DNA of 64,000 nucleotides from Motiliproteus sp041586615 (GCA_041586615.1 JBFGZS010000001.1:62001-126000); one strand, 5' to 3'; shown: positions 43,297 to 51,529, counted from the stretch's first letter. The notes: a model not told the origin generated them from the letters alone. A program made the numbers and translations.

Positions 43297-45543
43297 ATGA
43301 CGGGCGGTGACAACCTGGATTTTACCTCACTGCGAAAAGGGCTGGTGCTCGGGCCTGAACACCACCCGTTCCGGTTAGTCAAGCCGGTCAGCAACAGTCC
43401 GATAGGCCAGGTCTGGCACGCCCTCGACCTCTCGACAGAAACGGACACCCGCGACCCGGATCCGGTGGCGATCGAAATCGTCAATCCGAAACTGGTGACA
43501 TCCAAGCAGACCCTGCATGCCTTTAAGGAGCAGGTCACCCACTGCAAACAACTCAACCACAAGCATGTCGCACAGACATACGGCTATTTTGTCAGCCGCG
43601 AGGGCTGGTTATTTGTGGCGATGGAGCTGTTCTCGACCCGCAGCCTGGCCCGTATCCTTATGGAAGACGGCTATCAACAACTCAATGTCGATAAGAGTCG
43701 CGTCATCTTAAGTCAAGTTGCGGTCGCGCTGGATCATGCCCATAAGCAGCGCATCACCCACGGCGACCTGACACCCTGGAATATCATCATCACCCCGGAC
43801 GCCGGAGTAAAACTGGTCAATTTTGCCTTCCGACAGCCCCTGTTCCAGCAGATACAAAAGCAGGGGCATCGGGTTATCAACGGTGAATACCACGCGCCCG
43901 AAGCGTTTGACCATATTCCGTTATCCACCAGCTCGGATATATTCTCCTTCGGCTGTCTGATCTACCAACTACTCTGCGGCACCCCTCCGTTCGGGCACGA
44001 GCAACCTCGGGGCGATCTGGATTCTGAGCAGCTGCCGCAACCGCCACAACTTAGCGATGAGCAATGGTCGCTATTAAAATCTGCGCTCTCCGACAATCCA
44101 GGCGATCGGCCGGCCATTGCGCTGAAACTCCTGAAAGACCTGTTTAAAAAAACCGATGCCGGCCCGAGCAAAAACCCGGTAGCCGATACAGGCACCGCGG
44201 CGCCAACCCCATCGCCGACGGGAAGAACGACGGATCGCCCACGTAAGCATCCAGCCCCGCCGTCACCCCCTTCTGCGGCGGCGGCCGGAACCCCTGCCTC
44301 AGGAGCCGCAGAGGCAGCCCCTCATAAGGGGCTGCCCGAGACGCTGCCCCAGCATGCGGGGCAGTTCTGGCCCAAACGTAGCGCGCAACCCCAGCCGCAA
44401 ACCGCCCCCCCCCAAAAAAGCAGCCGGGCTGCGCTCCTGCTTACCGCCTCCGTCACCTTCATTCTGGGTATCGCATTAGGTTACGTGATCACCACCCGCG
44501 AGCTAAACAACAAACACATGACGATCATGGGCAAACTCACGGCGGTGCATGAAATTCTGGCCCGCGCCCCCTCCACCGACAACAAGGTGAAACTGCAGGT
44601 TGTCTTTGCCGAACTGGCAACCCTGAGTAACGATCAGAACATGCTTGTACAGCTCAACAAACAGGTCAGTCAATATGTTACCCGACTCGAGGACCGTGCC
44701 CAGCCGGCGCAGGCGCGTGCCAATGAACAACTGGCGCTGCATGGCCACATACCCGTCGATACCAATGCCCTGAAGGACCACCTGGAAGACCCTAACGGAT
44801 TCCGGGCCGGTGCCGTGTTCAAGGACGAACTTCGCCCCGGTGTATTCGGTCCCAATATGGTCGTGCTACCTGCGGGTAGTTTCAGAATGGGCGACCTGGA
44901 TAAAAACGGTGATGATAACGAGAAGCCGATACACCGCGTCATTATCAGCCGCCCCTTTGCGCTCTCGCAACATGAGGTTACCTTTGCCCAGTATGACTAT
45001 TTCGCACTGACGACAGGACGCCCCCTACCCGATGACAATGGCTGGGGGCGGGGTAAACAACCCGTTATCAATGTGAGCTGGAACGAGGCGAACGCCTACG
45101 CCGACTGGCTTCAAGAGCAAACCGGACTACCCTACCGCCTACCCAGCGAAGCCGAATGGGAGTACGCCGCCCGAGGAAAAACAGAATCCGCCTACTGGTG
45201 GGGGGATCAGATCGAGCAAAACCGCGCGGTCTGTTATGACTGTGGCAGCAGTTACGATGGTAAACAACCTGCACCTGTAGGCAGCTTCCCCGCCAACCCC
45301 TTCGGCCTGTTCGACATCAACGGCAATGTGTACGAATGGGTTGGCGACTGCTATAACGACACCTATATTGAGGCCCCCACAGACGGTTCAACCTGGTCAA
45401 CCGGCCAATGCCGTTTGCGCGTGATGCGTGGGGGCTCCTGGTACGACATCGGCCGACTGGCCCGCTCCGCAAGCCGTTATCGGCACCCGCCGTCGGCAAC
45501 GCGCAACGCCTGGGGATTCCGGTTAGCCCTGGATTTACACTAG
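43297..45543 (+). CDS. Membrane pseudokinase fused to a formylglycine-enzyme-like (SUMF) domain
   Basis: 748 residues. Residues about 25-285 have a Ser/Thr-kinase fold: HGDLTPWN (155-162) keeps the catalytic-loop Asp and Asn, APE is at 200-202, and SSDIFSFGCLIYQLLCGTPPF is clear. Two catalytic residues are changed: the VAIK lysine is Glu60 (VAIE) and the DFG aspartate is Asn175 (NFA). It is probably a pseudokinase. A Pro/Ala linker (about 285-375), one membrane helix (about 378-398) and a helical stretch lead to a SUMF domain (about 520-748: PAGSFRMGD, LPSEAEWEYAARG, DINGNVYEWVGDCY, RGGSWYDIGR, NAWGFRLALD). The paired catalytic cysteines of true formylglycine enzymes are absent after RGGSW, so it may be a binding module. 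The upstream TTG at 43198 is rejected as start; AAGGG precedes the ATG. Confidence 0.85.
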   Translation: MTGGDNLDFTSLRKGLVLGPEHHPFRLVKPVSNSPIGQVWHALDLSTETDTRDPDPVAIEIVNPKLVTSKQTLHAFKEQVTHCKQLNHKHVAQTYGYFVSREGWLFVAMELFSTRSLARILMEDGYQQLNVDKSRVILSQVAVALDHAHKQRITHGDLTPWNIIITPDAGVKLVNFAFRQPLFQQIQKQGHRVINGEYHAPEAFDHIPLSTSSDIFSFGCLIYQLLCGTPPFGHEQPRGDLDSEQLPQPPQLSDEQWSLLKSALSDNPGDRPAIALKLLKDLFKKTDAGPSKNPVADTGTAAPTPSPTGRTTDRPRKHPAPPSPPSAAAAGTPASGAAEAAPHKGLPETLPQHAGQFWPKRSAQPQPQTAPPQKSSRAALLLTASVTFILGIALGYVITTRELNNKHMTIMGKLTAVHEILARAPSTDNKVKLQVVFAELATLSNDQNMLVQLNKQVSQYVTRLEDRAQPAQARANEQLALHGHIPVDTNALKDHLEDPNGFRAGAVFKDELRPGVFGPNMVVLPAGSFRMGDLDKNGDDNEKPIHRVIISRPFALSQHEVTFAQYDYFALTTGRPLPDDNGWGRGKQPVINVSWNEANAYADWLQEQTGLPYRLPSEAEWEYAARGKTESAYWWGDQIEQNRAVCYDCGSSYDGKQPAPVGSFPANPFGLFDINGNVYEWVGDCYNDTYIEAPTDGSTWSTGQCRLRVMRGGSWYDIGRLARSASRYRHPPSATRNAWGFRLALDLH

Positions 45544-45613
45544 TAAAGCCTGAACAAGCAACAATCGACGCCATGCTAACCGCAGGTTTTAACAGCCCGT
45601 GAAACAGGCTTTA
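45544..45613 (+). other. Inverted repeat after the pseudokinase gene
   Basis: TAAAGCCTG (45544-45552) and CAGGCTTTA (45605-45613) form a perfect 9-bp inverted repeat with a 52-nt loop right after the stop codon. It is a weak terminator candidate at best. Confidence 0.3.
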
Positions 45614-45743
45614 GATCGAATGTTCACCGACAGTAGGCTACGCTTATAAAGAGAGGGGTCTTTAACGCACCGGCTACATTGATTATATCCATATTATTAT
45701 ATGACCCTTTTTTTAGCCTCCGGCCTGATCCGAGGGAGGTCGT

Positions 45744-46175
45744 ATGAGCCAGCTAACCCCTGTGTCTTCGGACACCATGCTTCGCCGTGCGACACTGCGC
45801 ATGAAAAAGCAGCTGCACTACGATTGGATCATCAGCACTTGCGGGGCGCTTTGGCGCGTACGGGCTATTGTCCTGCCCAATTATCACGAAGACGGCAGCG
45901 TGCATACGGGCATCACGTTCTCGGTAACGCTCAATGGCGACGCCTCGGATAGGCAATACAGCCTGTATTTTGAATTAAGTCCGGTCGATAACAGGCTCAC
46001 ACTCAACTGGTCGAGTATTGTTCCCCCCCCGTCTAAGCGGGACCTCTGCGCCTTTGAGGGGATCTATCCCATCGGTTACCTGTTAACCGATATCATCGAT
46101 TGCGCGAAACCTTTTCCTATCGTGATCAATATCCCGATCCTGCCCGCAAAATCCCTGCGCTCTCTGGAAGCTTAA
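45744..46175 (+). CDS. Orphan cytoplasmic protein, function unknown
   Basis: 143 residues, no signal peptide or membrane helix. The sequence alternates beta-strand-like and charged stretches (WRVRAIVLPNYHEDGSVHTG, RQYSLYFELSPVDNRLTLNW) and ends in a hydrophobic strand (FPIVINIPILPA). I do not recognise a family. A GAGGGAGG site 5 bases before the ATG supports the start and shows it is expressed from its own ribosome site. Monocistronic by position, 200 bp after the pseudokinase gene. Confidence 0.6.
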   Translation: MSQLTPVSSDTMLRRATLRMKKQLHYDWIISTCGALWRVRAIVLPNYHEDGSVHTGITFSVTLNGDASDRQYSLYFELSPVDNRLTLNWSSIVPPPSKRDLCAFEGIYPIGYLLTDIIDCAKPFPIVINIPILPAKSLRSLEA

Positions 46176-46229
46176 GCACCAGTAGCTCACCACGATAAGC
46201 GCCGCCTTTCATTGTCCGGTTTCTATGAA

Positions 46230-46311
46230 GGCAGCAACGTCATACCGCGCAAAACATGCCGCCTTGATAGGCGGTTCATAAATGAACCGCCGTGGCATAA
46301 AACCACCTGAG
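46230..46311 (+). repeat. Dispersed structured repeat, copy 1
   Basis: An 82-bp element in the 370-bp gap before mdh. It is about 87% identical to the reverse complement of 58021-58101. It contains a perfect palindrome GGCGGTTCAT-AA-ATGAACCGCC (46270-46291) and a small hairpin GTGG/CCAC to its right; CCGCC just before it could pair with GGCGG as an alternative fold. It resembles a REP/MITE-like or RNA element and carries no ORF. The rest of the gap holds a TATACT (46463-46468) that may be the mdh -10. Confidence 0.85.
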
Positions 46312-46545
46312 TGTTGATGCCCGGTTAATCCAGCACCGCAATAACGCCTTTCTTATCAGCGACCTTCGGCTTGCCCCCCTCCCGCTCTGCGCCTATCCCT
46401 ATAGGCTAGCCCATTGGTCTTATTCCTCCTTGGACCGATAGCCTCACTTATTACATTGCTGTTATACTGCGCCCACCTTCGCGCTGGCTCCGTTACTACG
46501 GTTGCCCGGCGAACCATACATCTAATAACCACAAGGGGACTTTCC

Positions 46546-47529
46546 ATGAAACAGCCTATACGGGTTGCAGTCACCGGCGCTGCTGGACAAATCAGCTACT
46601 CACTGCTGATCCGAATCGCTTCCGGTCAAATGCTGGGCAACGATCAGCCAGTTATTCTGCAACTGCTGGAAATCACTCCTGCGCTGGATGCCCTGAAGGG
46701 TGTCGCTATGGAACTTGAAGATTGCGCATTCCCACTGCTGCAAGGTATCGTCATGAGCGATGATGCCAATGTTGCATTTAAAGACGCTGATTACGCCCTC
46801 CTGGTTGGCGCACGTCCTCGTGGCCCTGGCATGGAGCGTAAAGACCTGCTGGAAGCCAACGCAGCCATCTTCTCTGTGCAGGGCAAGGCGCTTAACGACC
46901 ATGCCAGCCGTGACGTGAAAGTCCTGGTTGTCGGCAACCCAGCCAACACCAACGCACTGATCGCACAACAGAATGCGCCTGATCTGGATCCCAAGCAGTT
47001 TACTGCCATGACCCGTCTGGACCACAACCGTGCCGCAGCCCAGCTGGCCAACAAGTGCGGCAAGCACGTGACCGACGTGAAAAAAGTCACTATTTGGGGC
47101 AACCACTCGGCGACTCAGTACCCCGATATCAGCAACACCACGGTTGCCGGCGCCGCGGCAACGGGCCTGGTCGCAGACAGCTGGTACAAAGAAACCTTTA
47201 TCCCTGACGTGCAGCAGCGCGGCGCAGCGATCATCAAAGCTCGCGGCCTCTCCAGTGCGGCCTCTGCCGCTAACGCGGCTGTTGAACACATGCGTGACTG
47301 GGCCCTGGGCACACAGGAAGGCGATTGGGTCAGCATGGCCATCCCAAGCAACGGCAACAGCTACGGCATCGAAGAAGGTCTTATCTACTCCTTCCCGGTT
47401 ACCTGCAAGAATGGCCAGTACAGCATCGTCGACGGTCTTGAAATCAGTGATTTCAGCCGTGAAAAGATGACGGCTACGCAGCAGGAATTGATGGAAGAGC
47501 GTGACGGCGTTAAGCACCTGTTCGCCTAA
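46546..47529 (+). CDS. mdh: Malate dehydrogenase (NAD)
   Basis: 327 residues, a TCA-cycle enzyme that interconverts malate and oxaloacetate. The Rossmann motif is VTGAAGQISYSLL (residues 9-21). Substrate-binding Arg residues occur in GARPRGPGMERKDLL, and the proton-relay pair is Asp159 (RLDHNRA) and His187 (IWGNHSATQYPD). It is the longer, LDH-like cytosolic type seen in many proteobacteria, not the shorter E. coli type. The frame opens 44 codons earlier; I chose the ATG at 46546 with AAGGGGA upstream, which gives the family start. A strong terminator follows. Confidence 0.95.
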   Translation: MKQPIRVAVTGAAGQISYSLLIRIASGQMLGNDQPVILQLLEITPALDALKGVAMELEDCAFPLLQGIVMSDDANVAFKDADYALLVGARPRGPGMERKDLLEANAAIFSVQGKALNDHASRDVKVLVVGNPANTNALIAQQNAPDLDPKQFTAMTRLDHNRAAAQLANKCGKHVTDVKKVTIWGNHSATQYPDISNTTVAGAAATGLVADSWYKETFIPDVQQRGAAIIKARGLSSAASAANAAVEHMRDWALGTQEGDWVSMAIPSNGNSYGIEEGLIYSFPVTCKNGQYSIVDGLEISDFSREKMTATQQELMEERDGVKHLFA

Positions 47530-47571
47530 GCGTCCCCTTAGCGTAGCCGCATAAGCGGCGCGCAATGTAAT

Positions 47572-47604
47572 AAAACCGCGACCCACAGGTTGCGGTTTTT
47601 TTTT
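47572..47604 (+). terminator. Rho-independent terminator of mdh
   Basis: Arms AAAACCGCGACC (47572-47583) and GGTTGCGGTTTT (47588-47599) with one G-T wobble and loop CACA, followed by further T residues to 47604. It lies 42 bp after the mdh stop. Confidence 0.93.
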
Positions 47605-47707
47605 GCACAACGTCAGCACAGATACCCAACAGTGTTGATTCTGAGCCAGTAACGCCCATAATGCCAATAGTGCCAGTAACGCAAAGCAAGACTCTCATGA
47701 CGCCTGC

Positions 47708-47752
47708 AGCATGAAACTACAGCATGAAACTACAGTATGAGCATGAAACCAC
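47708..47752 (+). repeat. 13-bp direct repeat over the start of the TAXI-protein gene
   Basis: AGCATGAAACTAC occurs at 47708-47720 and 47721-47733, and AGCATGAAACCAC at 47740-47752. Each contains an ATG. The third unit lies inside the coding start, so duplication has multiplied potential initiation codons (47711, 47724, 47737, 47743); only the last two are in the gene's frame. No strong ribosome site precedes any of them. Confidence 0.8.
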
Positions 47753-49068
47753 AGCATAAAGCCCCCGCTATCGGTGACCACCTATTGCTCTACGGCGCGG
47801 GCGCGTTACTCATCCTTATTGGCTTTATTATCGCGTATCAATTTGTCGAACCCGCGCCCCCCGACCGCATCCGCATGACGACCGGCCACCCCGGCAATGC
47901 TTATTACCAGTTTGCGCTGCAGTATCAGCAAGCCCTGGCGCGCAATGGCATTACCCTGGAGATAATGCCGAGTGCTGGGTCGGTAGAAAACCTGCAACGC
48001 TTACACAGTGGACAGGCCGATATCGCCTTTATTCAAGGTGGTATCCGGGACGACAGCGCACATTCACTAGAAAGCCTGGGCAGCCTTTACTACGAACCTT
48101 TGTGGCTATTTCACCGCAAGAGCGCCGCGCTTGATTACCTCTCCGGACTCAAAGGCCAAACAATTAGCGTCGGAGATCCCGGTAGTGGGACCCGGGCTGT
48201 GGCATTACAACTGCTGAACGATAACGGGGTTGACAGCAGCAATAGCACACTGACGAGCCACGTTTCCGATCCGCTCAATGCACTGCTTAACGGGGACGTT
48301 GACGCGGTATTCCTGGTAACAAGTCCGAGCACCACACAGATTCAGACGCTGATCCAGCACCCCGATATCACCCTGTTCCACGTTCAGCGAGCCCCAGCCT
48401 ACCTGCGCCGCCATAGCTACCTATCCAGCGTCACCCTTGCCCAGGGCGTGATTGATCCGGCGCAGAACAGCCCTGCAGAGTCCATCACCTTGCTGGCACC
48501 GGCAGCCACCCTGGTGGTTAATCGACAATTTCACCCGGCGTTGACAGCCCTGCTACTGCAAGCCGCGCAGCAGATTCATGGCCGGCACGGCCTATTCGCC
48601 AATGCCGGCGACTTCCCTGCAGCGACGCATACCGATTACCCGCTAAATAGTGACGCTGAGCGCTTTTATCGCGCGGGACCGCCCTTTTTGCAGCGTTACC
48701 TCCCCTTCTGGGCGGCCAACCTGATAGACCGCCTGATGGTGATGCTGGTCCCGCTGGTAACCCTGATGATACCGCTGGTAAAAATACTGCCGCCGACCTA
48801 TCGCTGGCGCGTACGCTCGCGCATCTATCGTTGGTATGACCAGCTACGCGATCTGGATTTTGCCGTTGATGCACTGAATAACGGCACCGAAAGCGCCACA
48901 CTCTTTGATCGCTTGCATCAGCTTGAAAAGGAGATCATGGACGTCGAAGTGCCGAAATCCTACGCCGACACACAGTATAATCTACGTCTGCATCTGCGCT
49001 TGATCCGCGAACGCCTGGAACGCAAATCGGCCCATTTTAAACATCAGCAACAAAGCATAGATCCATGA
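47737..49068 (+). CDS. TAXI-family TRAP transporter solute-binding protein, membrane-anchored
   Basis: 443 residues. An N-terminal membrane helix (about residues 17-37) leads to a periplasmic binding-protein domain: RIRMTTGHPGNAYYQFA, GSVENLQRLHSGQADIAFIQGG, KGQTISVGDPGSGTRAVALQLL and DVDAVFLVTSPST. These match the TAXI branch of TRAP solute receptors. Residues about 330-362 form a second hydrophobic segment, followed by a cytoplasmic, charged helical tail of 80 residues. Classical TAXI receptors are freely periplasmic with a fused DctQM permease nearby; none is here, so this may be a sensor and not an uptake protein. The start is ATG 47737 or 47743. Overlaps the ankyrin gene by 4 bp. Confidence 0.8.
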   Translation: MSMKPQHKAPAIGDHLLLYGAGALLILIGFIIAYQFVEPAPPDRIRMTTGHPGNAYYQFALQYQQALARNGITLEIMPSAGSVENLQRLHSGQADIAFIQGGIRDDSAHSLESLGSLYYEPLWLFHRKSAALDYLSGLKGQTISVGDPGSGTRAVALQLLNDNGVDSSNSTLTSHVSDPLNALLNGDVDAVFLVTSPSTTQIQTLIQHPDITLFHVQRAPAYLRRHSYLSSVTLAQGVIDPAQNSPAESITLLAPAATLVVNRQFHPALTALLLQAAQQIHGRHGLFANAGDFPAATHTDYPLNSDAERFYRAGPPFLQRYLPFWAANLIDRLMVMLVPLVTLMIPLVKILPPTYRWRVRSRIYRWYDQLRDLDFAVDALNNGTESATLFDRLHQLEKEIMDVEVPKSYADTQYNLRLHLRLIRERLERKSAHFKHQQQSIDP

Positions 49069-50603
49069 GCTTACGTACGTTCTTCCGCCTGTTTTTGACA
49101 TTCGCGATGGCACAGGCCCCTGCCACGAGCGCCACAACGATCGTCACAACGATCGCCGATAGCTGTAACAACAACGGGGTGGTTGTCTATTCAAAAGACT
49201 GCCTTGACCAGCTGGCACGCGACCGAACGGCCCGTCAGAAAAAGCACACGCCTGCAGCCGCGCCCACCACGCAAGCCCCTAGGCAAAGCATCTCACCACC
49301 AACGCCAATCGATACCCGGAACACGGAAGCAACCAGCAGTGAAGTACCCCTCAATGACGTAACCATCAATGACGTAACCATCAGACGACGCGCCAAGCCA
49401 CTTGCCACGCCCAGCACTGACACAGATCAGGCCGCCGCCACGGCAATAGCCCAACTCACAACCGATAAGCCCGACGTTGCCAGCACGCCAGTGCCAATCC
49501 CGGAAATACACCGGCTCCCGGTGGCAGCACAAACCATCGCCGGCACGGATAACCAACAGATTACTGCGCCAGTGCAACCGGATTCTATCGGCACCGGTCA
49601 GCGCACCACCGCTGCAGCGAAAACAACAGCTAAACCAACAGCTAAACCAACAACCAAAACAACAAGTAAAACAACAGCTATAGCGGCAACGACAGCGATA
49701 ATGGCAATGCCTTCAGCGCCACCCGCTCCGGCGGCCTGCGATGATAAAAAAATTATCGACGCGGCGGAAAAAGGACGTCTAGATATCCTCAAACAGTGCG
49801 CCCCCAGCCCCGAGCAGCTCAGCCATATCGACACCCGCCGCCAAAGCTACGGACGAACACCGCTGCACTGGGGCGCGCTCAGCGGCTCATCACAACTGGT
49901 CGCGTACCTGATCAGCCAACAGGCCGACCCTGCCCGCCGTGCTCGCATGGACCGAGGCGCGCAGCCCGCTCATCTTGCCGCACTCGCCGGCAACACCGAC
50001 ATACTCGCCCTGCTACAGCAATCAGATAGCGACCTGATGGACCAGGATTATCTCAAGCAAACCCCACTGCACCTGGCCGCCCGCAACGGCAGCCGAGAGA
50101 CCGTGCAGTGGCTACTGTCGCAGGGAGCCAGGCTCGAGGCCCGTGACAGAATGAGTCGAACCCCCCTGATGACCGCGGCGCGCTACAACAACCCTGACGC
50201 CGCACAAGCCCTGCTCGAAGCCGGCGCAGATCCTGCACAAGCGACCCCGAAAGGCTTAACCGCACTGCATCTTGCCGCCCAACACTCGCTCAGCGTTGCA
50301 CGCCTGTTGCTGGATAACGGCGTGGACATCGACGCAGAAACCCTTGCAGGCCACACGCCTTTATCTCGACTGGCCTCGGACCGTTACAACCGCTACCAAA
50401 CCAACATTCAATTCCTGCTGGACAGGGGGGCAACGCTCAACCGTAATGGCGCAACCCTCCTCTCAACCAGCCTTGCAGCCAACCAGTTATCGCTCTTCAA
50501 ACAGCTGTTAAACATGGGGGCCAATCCGGACCAGCTCACCCTGTCTCGGCTAAAAAACAAGCCTCTGTTTGTGCAGGCCCTGAATGAAAGCGGTCATCTC
50601 TGA
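49065..50603 (+). CDS. Secreted ankyrin-repeat protein
   Basis: 512 residues. A signal peptide (about 1-23, RTFFRLFLTFAMAQAPATSA) precedes a short region with two cysteines (SCNNNGVVVYSKDC), then a low-complexity Thr/Ala/Pro/Lys linker (about 60-225, with KPTA, KPTT, KTTS and KTTA tetrads), and then ankyrin repeats from about 262 to 510 (GRTPLHWGALSGSSQLVAYLI, QTPLHLAARNGSRETVQWLL, RTPLMTAARYNNPDAAQALLEAGADP, LTALHLAAQHSLSVARLLLDNGVDID). These probably bind a protein partner in the periplasm. It overlaps the TAXI-protein gene, suggesting a common operon. The 16-bp tandem repeat starts just after its stop. Confidence 0.82.
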   Translation: MSLRTFFRLFLTFAMAQAPATSATTIVTTIADSCNNNGVVVYSKDCLDQLARDRTARQKKHTPAAAPTTQAPRQSISPPTPIDTRNTEATSSEVPLNDVTINDVTIRRRAKPLATPSTDTDQAAATAIAQLTTDKPDVASTPVPIPEIHRLPVAAQTIAGTDNQQITAPVQPDSIGTGQRTTAAAKTTAKPTAKPTTKTTSKTTAIAATTAIMAMPSAPPAPAACDDKKIIDAAEKGRLDILKQCAPSPEQLSHIDTRRQSYGRTPLHWGALSGSSQLVAYLISQQADPARRARMDRGAQPAHLAALAGNTDILALLQQSDSDLMDQDYLKQTPLHLAARNGSRETVQWLLSQGARLEARDRMSRTPLMTAARYNNPDAAQALLEAGADPAQATPKGLTALHLAAQHSLSVARLLLDNGVDIDAETLAGHTPLSRLASDRYNRYQTNIQFLLDRGATLNRNGATLLSTSLAANQLSLFKQLLNMGANPDQLTLSRLKNKPLFVQALNESGHL

Positions 50604-50612
50604 CACGCGACC

Positions 50613-50725
50613 GTCTTCCCAGTCCATCGTTTTCCCAGTCCATCGTTTTCCCAGACATCCGTTTTCCCAGACATCCACTTTCCCAGACGCCCGCTTTCCT
50701 AGACAACCATTTTCCCAGACAAGCA
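50613..50725 (+). repeat. 16-bp tandem repeat, 7 units
   Basis: Seven units near TTTTCCCAGACATCCG. The conserved CCCAG core recurs at exact 16-bp spacing (the A lies at 50621, 50637, 50653, 50669, 50685, 50701 and 50717). It follows the ankyrin gene stop by 10 bp. The period is not a multiple of three, so the open frame across it is an artefact. The rest of the 305-bp gap up to 50908 shows only a ribosome site. Confidence 0.92.
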
Positions 50726-50908
50726 AGCCCTCCTGTCATGCGCCCCCCCCCCTACGGCGTCCTTCTCAACGTCAGAGCAAGCGCATGGCAGGACACTCAG
50801 ACAAACCATTGATCCACGTTAGTAAAGTTGTCGCTACGTGGCAAAAGCCCTATCCCGCATCTCAACGGCATGTAAAAATACGGCATGGATTACTAAGGAA
50901 TGCCGACC

Positions 50909-51268
50909 ATGAGACCAAGGACTTTCACCGCAATCGCGACGCTTGGCTCCGCGCTATTGCTCTTGCTGCCTACCCAGGCCCCGGCCGCCAGCGCGGTGAA
51001 GCACTGCCCAAGATGCAGCGAAATTGCCGAGGAGATTTATGCGGTCTTAGACAGCCGCTGTGATACCCCTATGCAGCCGGTCCTTATCCGCAAGCAACCG
51101 GCGTATATTTTTCTGACTATCTACGACGAAATCAGCCAAGGCGTCGATCCAGCCATCCGTGGCAAGGTCTATCAAGCCACACTTGATGGCATAGAATGCA
51201 ACAACATCAACGCCGGCCTGAAGGATGCGCGCCGCGTTGCTAGCGAGATAGCGACCCAATCACAATAG
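50909..51268 (+). CDS. Small secreted cysteine-containing protein, function unknown
   Basis: 119 residues. Signal peptide about 1-28 (RTFTAIATLGSALLLLLPTQAPAASA). The mature part begins with HCPRCSEIAEEIY, a CxxC pair at Cys33 and Cys36, with a third Cys at 51 and a fourth near 93, so disulfides or metal binding are possible; there is no heme motif. Start chosen at 50909 because AAGGA (50895-50899) is well spaced from it but abuts the alternative ATG at 50900. The stop codon lies in the first unit of a 14-bp tandem array. Family not recognised. Confidence 0.65.
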   Translation: MRPRTFTAIATLGSALLLLLPTQAPAASAVKHCPRCSEIAEEIYAVLDSRCDTPMQPVLIRKQPAYIFLTIYDEISQGVDPAIRGKVYQATLDGIECNNINAGLKDARRVASEIATQSQ

Positions 51269-51428
51269 CCTGAGCACAATAGCCTGAGCACTATGGCCTG
51301 AGCACAATAGCCTGAGCACTATGGCCTGAGCACTATGGCCTGAGCACTATGGCCTGAGCACTATGGCCTGAGCACTATGGCCTGAGCACTATGGCCTGAG
51401 CACAATAGCCTGAGCACTATGGCCTGAG
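51261..51428 (+). repeat. 14-bp tandem repeat, 12 units of two types
   Basis: Twelve uninterrupted 14-bp units: type a CACAATAGCCTGAG (units 1, 2, 4, 11) and type b CACTATGGCCTGAG (units 3, 5-10, 12), followed by a decayed copy. The two types differ at two positions that always change together. The array begins inside the stop codon of the small secreted protein. The period is not a multiple of three. Confidence 0.95.
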
Positions 51429-51523
51429 ACAATAGCGCGAGCACATTAACGCGACCACGAGACACTAACGCAACACGCACTGCGGGTGGCGCACCTAACA
51501 TCGAATAGTCGGGTGGCGGAGTG

Positions 51524-51529
51524 TATAAT
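51524..51529 (+). promoter_or_regulatory. Putative -10 element for dusA-tal
   Basis: TATAAT, 121 bp before dusA and after the 14-bp array. No good -35 is seen. The rest of the 381-bp gap has no feature apart from the array. Confidence 0.35.

Noticed and set aside
44857..45540. Active formylglycine-generating enzyme at the end of the pseudokinase gene
   Set aside because: The fold signature is there, but the catalytic cysteine pair expected after RGGSW is absent and no sulfatase gene is nearby.
46600..47667. 355-codon minus-strand frame across mdh
   Set aside because: Shadow of mdh; it runs through the mdh terminator and shows no recognisable domain.
50584..51063. 159-codon frame across the 16-bp tandem array
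   Set aside because: The array keeps a frame open by chance; there is no ribosome site or domain, and it overlaps the better-supported secreted-protein gene.
51261..51428. CRISPR-like appearance of the 14-bp array
   Set aside because: Units abut with no spacers, the unit is far too short, and no cas gene is present.
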